This document shows positions 61,227 to 64,000 of a stretch of 64,000 nucleotides of DNA, piece by piece. Numbering within the stretch: position 1 is the stretch's first letter; each line of letters starts with the position of its first letter. A program made the position numbers and the translations under genes. This DNA is from Agromyces hippuratus. GTDB lineage: Bacteria > Actinomycetota > Actinomycetes > Actinomycetales > Microbacteriaceae. Under the pieces are notes generated by a model, which was not told where the DNA came from, made no database searches, and worked only from the letters and a program-made list of their open reading frames with translations. Where the stretch lies: NCBI RefSeq assembly GCF_013410355.1, contig NZ_JACCFI010000001.1:1426001-1490000 (forward strand). Direction: 5' to 3'.

Positions 61227-61912
61227 GCCCCCAGACGCAGACCGACCGCTCGACCGAGAGCAAGTCGCAGCAGGCGTACCGCTTCATCCGCACGCGCATC
61301 GACGACGGCCGCTACGTGCCCGGCTACCGGCTCGTGCTCGGCGCCATCGCGCGCGAGCTCGACGTCTCGGTCGTGCCCGTGCGCGAGGCGATCCGCCTGC
61401 TCGAGGCCGAGGGGCTCGTGACCTTCGAGCGCAATGTCGGCGCCCAGGTCGCGCTCATCAAGGAGACCGAGTACCTGCACACGATGGAGACGCTCGCGCT
61501 CGTCGAGGGCGCGGCCACGGCGCTCTCGGCGCCGTTCATCTCGGCCGACCACATCGCGCGAGCACGCGAGATCAACGAGCGGATGCGTCGCACCCTCGAC
61601 GACTTCGAACCGACGCGCTTCACCGAGCTGAACCTCGAGTTCCACGCCGTGCTCTTCGAGGAGTGCCCGAACCCGCACATCCTCGACCTCGTGCACCGCG
61701 GCTGGAACCGCATGACGGTGCTGCGCGACTCCTCGTTCAGCTTCGTGCCCGGCCGCGCGCACGAGTCGGTCGAGGAGCACGAGCGCATCCTCGCGCTCAT
61801 CGAACAGGGCGCCGACGCCCTCGAGATCGAGCTCGCCGCGCGGCGCCACCGCACCGCGACACTCGACGCCGTGCTGGCCGCCCAGTCGCGGCATCCGCTG
61901 CCCGCGCCCTGA
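61223..61912 (+). CDS. GntR family regulator (FCD domain) of the hpa cluster
   Basis: 229 residues. Winged helix-turn-helix at 15-80 (QQAYRFIRTRIDDGRYVPGYRLVLGAIARELDVSVVPVREAIRLLEAEGLV), then a helical FCD effector domain with LNLEFHAVLFEECPNPHIL and HESVEEHERIL, whose histidines usually bind a metal and carboxylate ligand. It probably represses the cluster and responds to an aromatic acid or ring-cleavage product. It overlaps the fusion gene by ATGA. The ATACGAT palindromes at 57958-58020 and 59673 are candidate sites. Confidence 0.9.
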   Translation: MSPQTQTDRSTESKSQQAYRFIRTRIDDGRYVPGYRLVLGAIARELDVSVVPVREAIRLLEAEGLVTFERNVGAQVALIKETEYLHTMETLALVEGAATALSAPFISADHIARAREINERMRRTLDDFEPTRFTELNLEFHAVLFEECPNPHILDLVHRGWNRMTVLRDSSFSFVPGRAHESVEEHERILALIEQGADALEIELAARRHRTATLDAVLAAQSRHPLPAP

Positions 61913-61965
61913 TCGCGCCCACTGCTCTCCGCTCTCCCTTCCCGACGATCCGAAAGCCGCCCGAC

Positions 61966-63462
61966 ATGACGCACTACATCCCCGAAGACCTGCCCGACCG
62001 CATCCGCCACTTCATCGACGGCGAGTTCGTCGACTCCGTCGGCGGCGAGACGTTCGACGTGCTCGACCCCGTGTCGAACGAGACCTACGTGCAGGCCGCC
62101 GCCGGCCAGCAGGCCGACATCGACCTCGCCGTCGCCGCGGCGAAGCGCGCGTTCGACGATGGCCCCTGGCCCCGCATGCTCCCCCGCCAGCGCTCGCGCG
62201 TGCTGCACCGCATCGCCGACCTCATCGAGGCCCGCGACGCCCGCCTCGCCGAACTCGAGACCTTCGACACCGGCCTGCCGATCACCCAGGCGCTCGGCCA
62301 GGCGCAGCGCGCCGCCGAGAACTTCCGGTTCTTCGCCGACCTGATCGTCGCCCAGCGCGACGACACCTACAAGGTGCCCGGTCGCCAGGTGAACTACGTG
62401 AACCGCAAGCCGATCGGCGTCGCCGGGCTCATCACGCCGTGGAACACCCCGTTCATGCTCGAGTCGTGGAAACTCGCCCCCGCGCTCGCGACCGGCAACA
62501 CCGTGGTCCTGAAGCCCGCCGAGTTCACGCCGCTGTCGGCGTCGCTCTGGGCCGAGATCTTCCGCGAGGCGGGCGTGCCCGACGGTGTCTTCAACCTCGT
62601 CAACGGCCTCGGCGAGGAAGCCGGCGACGCGCTCGTCAAGCACCCAGACGTGCCCCTCATCTCGTTCACCGGCGAGAGCCGCACCGGCCAGATCATCTTC
62701 GGCAACGCGGCCCCGTTCCTGAAGGGCCTCTCGATGGAGCTCGGCGGCAAGTCGCCCGCCGTCGTCTTCGCCGACGCCGACATCGAGTCCGCGCTCGACG
62801 CGACCGTCTTCGGCGTCTTCTCGCTGAACGGCGAGCGCTGCACCGCCGGCTCCCGCGTGCTCGTCGAGCGCCCGATCTACGAGGACTTCGTCGCCCGCTA
62901 CGCCGCCCGCGCGAAGAACATCGTCGTCGGCGACCCGCACGACCCGAAGACCGAGGTCGGGGCGCTCGTGCACCCCGAGCACTACGAGAAGGTCATGTCG
63001 TACGTCGAGATCGGCAAGGGCGAGGGCCGCCTCGTCGCCGGCGGCGGTCGCCCCGAGGGCCTCGAGACCGGCAACTACGTGGCCCCCACGGTGTTCGCGG
63101 ATGTCTCGCCCGACGCCCGCATCTTCCAGGAGGAGATCTTCGGACCCGTCGTCGCGATCACCCCGTTCGACACCGACGAGGAGGCGCTCGAGCTCGCGAA
63201 CAACACGCGCTACGGGCTCGCCGCCTACATCTGGACGAACAACCTGAAGCGCGCCCACAACTTCGCCCAGTCGGTCGAGGCCGGCATGGTGTGGCTGAAC
63301 TCGAACAACGTGCGCGACCTCCGCACCCCCTTCGGCGGTGTCAAGGCCTCGGGCCTCGGGCACGAGGGCGGCTACCGCTCGATCGACTTCTACACCGACC
63401 AGCAGGCCGTGCACATCACGCTCAACGAGGCGCACTCGCCGCGCTTCGGCACCTCCAAGTAG
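61966..63462 (+). CDS. hpaE: 5-carboxymethyl-2-hydroxymuconate semialdehyde dehydrogenase
   Basis: 498 residues, aldehyde dehydrogenase superfamily. Cofactor region PWNTPFMLESWKLAPALATGNTVVLKPAE, general base Glu258 (MELGGKSP) and nucleophile Cys292 (GERCTAGSRV). The match to HpaE is by overall pattern and by position between the GntR gene and hpaD. It oxidises the semialdehyde produced by HpaD ring cleavage with NAD. No strong ribosome-binding site is seen before ATG 61966. Confidence 0.92.
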   Translation: MTHYIPEDLPDRIRHFIDGEFVDSVGGETFDVLDPVSNETYVQAAAGQQADIDLAVAAAKRAFDDGPWPRMLPRQRSRVLHRIADLIEARDARLAELETFDTGLPITQALGQAQRAAENFRFFADLIVAQRDDTYKVPGRQVNYVNRKPIGVAGLITPWNTPFMLESWKLAPALATGNTVVLKPAEFTPLSASLWAEIFREAGVPDGVFNLVNGLGEEAGDALVKHPDVPLISFTGESRTGQIIFGNAAPFLKGLSMELGGKSPAVVFADADIESALDATVFGVFSLNGERCTAGSRVLVERPIYEDFVARYAARAKNIVVGDPHDPKTEVGALVHPEHYEKVMSYVEIGKGEGRLVAGGGRPEGLETGNYVAPTVFADVSPDARIFQEEIFGPVVAITPFDTDEEALELANNTRYGLAAYIWTNNLKRAHNFAQSVEAGMVWLNSNNVRDLRTPFGGVKASGLGHEGGYRSIDFYTDQQAVHITLNEAHSPRFGTSK

Positions 63463-63508
63463 CGGCACCGGCCCCGCGACATCCGCTCAGAGAAGAGAAG
63501 GCACCATC

Positions 63509-64000
63509 ATGACCGAACCCGTCATCACCCCCGATTCGCCCGAACCCGTCGTGACGGCCGCCGACCCGGTGCCCGTGCCGGTGAACCGCATCCCGACGCC
63601 GAAGGCGCCCGCGCCCGACATCCTGCGCTGCGCGTACATGGAGCTCGTCGTCACCGACCTCGAAGCCAGCCGCAAGTTCTACGTCGACGTGCTCGACCTC
63701 ATCGTGACCGAGGAGGACGAGAACACCGTCTACCTCCGGTCGTTCGAGGAGTTCATCCACCACAACCTGGTGCTCCGCAAGGGCCCCGTCGCCGCCGTCG
63801 CCGCGTTCAGCTACCGCGTGCGCAGCCCCGAAGACCTCGACAAGGCCGTCGCCTTCTACGAGGAGCTCGGCTGCCGCGTCGAGCGTCGCGCCGAAGGATG
63901 GACGAAGGGCATCGGCGACTCCGTGCGCGTCGAGGACCCGCTGGGCTTCCCGTACGAGTTCTTCTACGACGTCGAGCACGTCGAGCGGCTCGCCTGGCGC
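63509..64000 (+). CDS. hpaD: 3,4-dihydroxyphenylacetate 2,3-dioxygenase, partial (C-terminus cut by window edge)
   Basis: 164 codons visible, no stop before the edge. After a Pro-rich N-terminus, vicinal-oxygen-chelate domains begin: LRCAYMELVVTDLEASRKFYVDVLDL, EEFIHHNLVLRKGPVAAVAAFSYRV and DPLGFPYEFFYDVEHVERL. This matches the extradiol HpaD of actinobacteria (BphC-like type I fold) rather than the LigB-type HpaD of enterobacteria. It opens the homoprotocatechuate ring. Metal ligands lie in the C-terminal module beyond the window. Start ATG 63509 follows AGAAGAGAAGG. Confidence 0.9.
   Translation, partial: MTEPVITPDSPEPVVTAADPVPVPVNRIPTPKAPAPDILRCAYMELVVTDLEASRKFYVDVLDLIVTEEDENTVYLRSFEEFIHHNLVLRKGPVAAVAAFSYRVRSPEDLDKAVAFYEELGCRVERRAEGWTKGIGDSVRVEDPLGFPYEFFYDVEHVERLAWR

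Overview
The window is high-GC (about 70 percent) actinobacterial chromosome. Gene content, GTG starts, ATGA/GTGA stop-start overlaps, and palindromes built on GGTTGAGCCTGTCGAAAC and GGTCGAGTAGCG point to Microbacteriaceae (Agromyces/Leifsonia/Microbacterium-like). The genus cannot be fixed from this sequence alone. No rRNA, tRNA, insertion sequence, prophage or CRISPR array was seen. No stretch longer than 300 bases lacks a gene. The largest gaps are 12034-12300 (FMN riboswitch), 16399-16657, 46407-46623, 52695-52910 and 8922-9134. || Layout: 1-1705 (-) is the start of a secreted surface protein cut by the left edge. 1904-6407 (+) holds a YihY/BrkB membrane protein, exonuclease III, trpS, a GNAT acetyltransferase and a HAD hydrolase. 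6578-10886 (-) is the glycerol block glpK-glpF-glpD, with a SorC-family regulator divergent at 11008. 12056-15818 (+) is the FMN-riboswitch-controlled riboflavin operon ribD-ribE-ribBA-ribH. 15949-18019 holds a small DUF2269-like membrane protein and an MHS-type MFS transporter. 18102-29196 (-) is an eleven-gene assimilatory sulfur run: chelatase, sulfite reductase, cysH, cysD, cysN, a sulfonate-type ABC transporter, cobA, fprA and fdxA. It covers sulfate activation and reduction, siroheme-related steps and the ferredoxin electron supply. || 29304-34760 (+) holds a secreted carboxylesterase, a tiny HTH protein under twin operators, an ABC exporter, an unknown protein and a 2H phosphoesterase-like protein. 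34732-42326 (-) is an alpha-mannoside unit: GH38 mannosidase, two permeases, a solute-binding lipoprotein and a ROK repressor, with a clear operator inside the transporter promoter. 42414-46406 holds a DUF1622-like protein, GTP-type PEP carboxykinase and a divergent RamB-like regulator. 46624-48991 (+) is a PadR regulator with two paralogous membrane proteins. 49071-52694 (-) holds an SDR dehydrogenase, a thiolase and a long-form GAPDH. 52911-54559 holds a VanZ-RDD protein, a NIPSNAP-like protein and a tiny zinc-knuckle protein behind a CsoR-type palindrome. || 54716-64000 is an aromatic catabolic region for homoprotocatechuate (3,4-dihydroxyphenylacetate): a TPP enzyme, a convergent MFS transporter, hpaH, hpaI, an unusual FAH-RraA fusion, a GntR regulator, hpaE, and hpaD cut by the right edge. 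|| Recurring regulatory themes are a TAnnnT hexamer exactly six bases before many start codons (leaderless transcripts), a rare 10-mer GATATACGAT shared by the hpa promoters and an unrelated hairpin, and repeat elements that have entered coding sequence (cobA C-terminus, ABC permease N-terminus) or supply a stop codon (ribH).
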